Source of the DNA: CAYFFV01 sp964342695
GTDB lineage: Bacteria; Acidobacteriota; Vicinamibacteria; Vicinamibacterales; UBA8438
Direction of reading: 5' to 3'
Assembly: GCA_964342695.1 (NCBI GenBank)
Contig: CAYFFV010000003.1
Coordinates: 54,556 to 118,555, forward strand
DNA: 64,000 nucleotides
Part shown: positions 62,827 through 64,000 of the stretch, piece by piece
How the letters are laid out: each line of letters begins with the position of its first letter
How positions within the stretch are numbered: position 1 is the first letter of the stretch
Position numbers and translations under genes: made by a program
The notes under the pieces: generated by a model
What the model was told of the DNA's origin: nothing
The model's database searches: none
The model's input: the letters and a program-made list of their open reading frames with translations, nothing else

Positions 62827-64000
62827 ATGATGATTTCTAGAAACATTATTTCTGGTCTATTTGTGTTTAGCCTCATTGCATCTCCTGCGGTGAGCCGTGC
62901 CGCTGACTATCACCATGTTCACGTGACGGCTTCAAGTCCTGCCAAGGGCGTGGAGTGGTACACGGAACATATGGGCTGTGAGCCTTTAGCTGATCGTGAT
63001 GATGCTGCTAATTGTGATGGAGTGGAATTGGTTTTCGTGCCCCAATCGACCAGTGGGGGAAGTCCTGGAACCGGTGTGAATCACATAGGTTTTTCCGTTC
63101 CTGATCTCGATGCAAGAATGGCTGAACTTGAGGCAATCGGAGTCCAAGGTTCAGGTGTAAGGCTTCAACGAAATGAAGACGGAACGATTATCCGTGACAT
63201 TCCAGGTCTCTTCAAGATCGCATTTATTTTTGACCCTTGGGGTACCCGCATCGAGCTGGTAGAGGATGAGGAGTATCTGGGATTCCATCACGTCCACCTC
63301 AGTGCAACGGATCCGGCAGAGACCTTAGCCTTCTATCGCGATGTCATGGGGGGCGAGGAAGCATCGCTGCGTGGGATGTTAGACGGACTGCTCTTCGACG
63401 ACGTGTGGTTTCTCGTTTCTCAACATCCTGAAGGCACGCTGCCAGCACAGACACAAGGTCGCGCCATCGATCATATTGCCTTTATGGTGGACAATTTAGA
63501 TACAGAAGCTCCAAAGCTTCGTCAGGCAGGGGTCGAGTTTCAAGAGGAACCGATGGTTCCGCTTAATGCGAGAACCCAGGCGAAACGTGCGTTTGTGATG
63601 GGGCCTGACAATGTCAGAATCGCTGTGGTGGAGTCTGGCTTTGCTGGTGTCGAAATGGATTTAGCTCCTGTAGTCGAAGCGGACCTTGGTCCATATACGA
63701 CCCCTCAGACATCGTGGGGCGAACCAGATCTTCAGGGTCTTTGGAGAGCCGACATCTCTCACGGTATCCCATTGGAACGTCCCGAAGATGTTGATGTTGC
63801 CGAGCTCACACCAGAAGAAGCCGTGGCACGTCGAGAGGGTGGAACGCTTGGCGGCATTTGGGGGTATGATCGGGAATGGCGTGACACGGCACTCGGTTTT
63901 GCACCTAAATCGGTTTCGACACAGGTGGCGATGGTTATTGATCCTCCTGACGGCCGTATTCCACCCCTGACACCGGAAGGTGAAGAACTGGCGGCCAGCG
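62827..64000 (+). CDS. Partial: two VOC (glyoxalase-like) domains fused to PDLQGIW-family domain
   Basis: Translating from ATG 62827 (GAGGAAGG eight bases upstream) gives an uninterrupted frame of 391 residues that runs off the window end. A signal peptide (ends near SRA) is followed by two VOC domains: about residues 27-147 (HHVHVTASSP, GVNHIGFSVPD, FDPWGTRIEL) and 152-270 (FHHVHLSATDP, IDHIAFMVDN). From about 295 comes TSWGEPDLQGLW and PLERPEDVDV, followed by VIDPPDGRIP, all matching the protein at 3206-4177. VOC domains usually bind a metal and act on aromatic or toxic small molecules. The stop codon lies outside the window. Confidence 0.85.
   Translation, partial: MMISRNIISGLFVFSLIASPAVSRAADYHHVHVTASSPAKGVEWYTEHMGCEPLADRDDAANCDGVELVFVPQSTSGGSPGTGVNHIGFSVPDLDARMAELEAIGVQGSGVRLQRNEDGTIIRDIPGLFKIAFIFDPWGTRIELVEDEEYLGFHHVHLSATDPAETLAFYRDVMGGEEASLRGMLDGLLFDDVWFLVSQHPEGTLPAQTQGRAIDHIAFMVDNLDTEAPKLRQAGVEFQEEPMVPLNARTQAKRAFVMGPDNVRIAVVESGFAGVEMDLAPVVEADLGPYTTPQTSWGEPDLQGLWRADISHGIPLERPEDVDVAELTPEEAVARREGGTLGGIWGYDREWRDTALGFAPKSVSTQVAMVIDPPDGRIPPLTPEGEELAAS

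Noticed and set aside
1..64000. CRISPR arrays, insertion sequences, prophage, rRNA
   Set aside because: No regularly spaced repeats, transposase, integrase, phage structural gene or rRNA segment was found on reading.

Overview
The window reads as chromosomal DNA from a free-living, Gram-negative, probably aerobic bacterium. The gene set suggests an Acidobacteriota lineage of the Vicinamibacteria type, possibly marine. The reasons are several DUF5916/CBM9 outer-membrane proteins, WPxWRG-type PQQ-like beta-propellers, PDLQGIW-motif secreted proteins, many Sec/Tat/lipoprotein exports, moderate base composition, and separate GltX and GlnS enzymes. This is inferred from gene content only; there is no rRNA here. 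Coding density is high and I see no phage, insertion sequence or CRISPR array.

Layout. 1-9 kb: a TolB-N/CBM9/DUF5916 outer-membrane protein, tRNA-Ser(GCU), then four exported proteins (PDLQGIW family, alpha/beta hydrolase, beta-propeller-like, Ig-like). 9-15.3 kb: a KamA-like radical SAM enzyme, a methyltransferase, an ArsC/LMW-PTP protein, a rhomboid protease with a TPR tail, an LMF1-like membrane protein and tRNA-Gln(CUG). 15.4-18 kb: a porin behind a strong promoter with a Fur-box-like palindrome and leader hairpin, a terminator, and a cytochrome P460. 18-32 kb: a plus-strand run of exported oxidative functions (two PQQ sugar dehydrogenases, three PQQ-like propellers, PepSY membrane protein, double-domain CMD protein, CHRD protein, TPR protein, second CBM9/DUF5916 protein), interrupted only by a minus-strand lipoprotein. 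32-34.3 kb: a Tat-exported dockerin/GH99-like protein and an esterase. 34.3-41.6 kb: gltX, glnS, DinB, MDR oxidoreductase plus YfcC transporter, and a TlpA-like lipoprotein. 41.6-49.3 kb: a tetR-tolC-MFP-RND efflux operon. 49.5-56.1 kb: a periplasmic molybdenum hydroxylase operon with its own cytochrome b, then an SDR and a cupin. 56.1-61.8 kb: YbjQ, an MTHFR-like protein and DPP4, divergent from a DPP III (M49). 61.9-64 kb: a PDLQGIW-family protein, then a gene running off the end that fuses two VOC domains to the same family.

Most unusual points. (1) A TolB-N/FlgO-like domain occurs three times: twice at the C-terminus of the RND adaptor and once at the N-terminus of an outer-membrane CBM9/DUF5916 protein. 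(2) A Tat-exported three-subunit Mo-hydroxylase is followed directly by a cytochrome b and an unrecognised small protein, a plausible self-contained respiratory module. (3) The VOC-VOC-PDLQGLW fusion ties an unnamed secreted family to small-molecule chemistry. Genes often have clear Shine-Dalgarno sites, which let me move many starts inward from the longest open frame.
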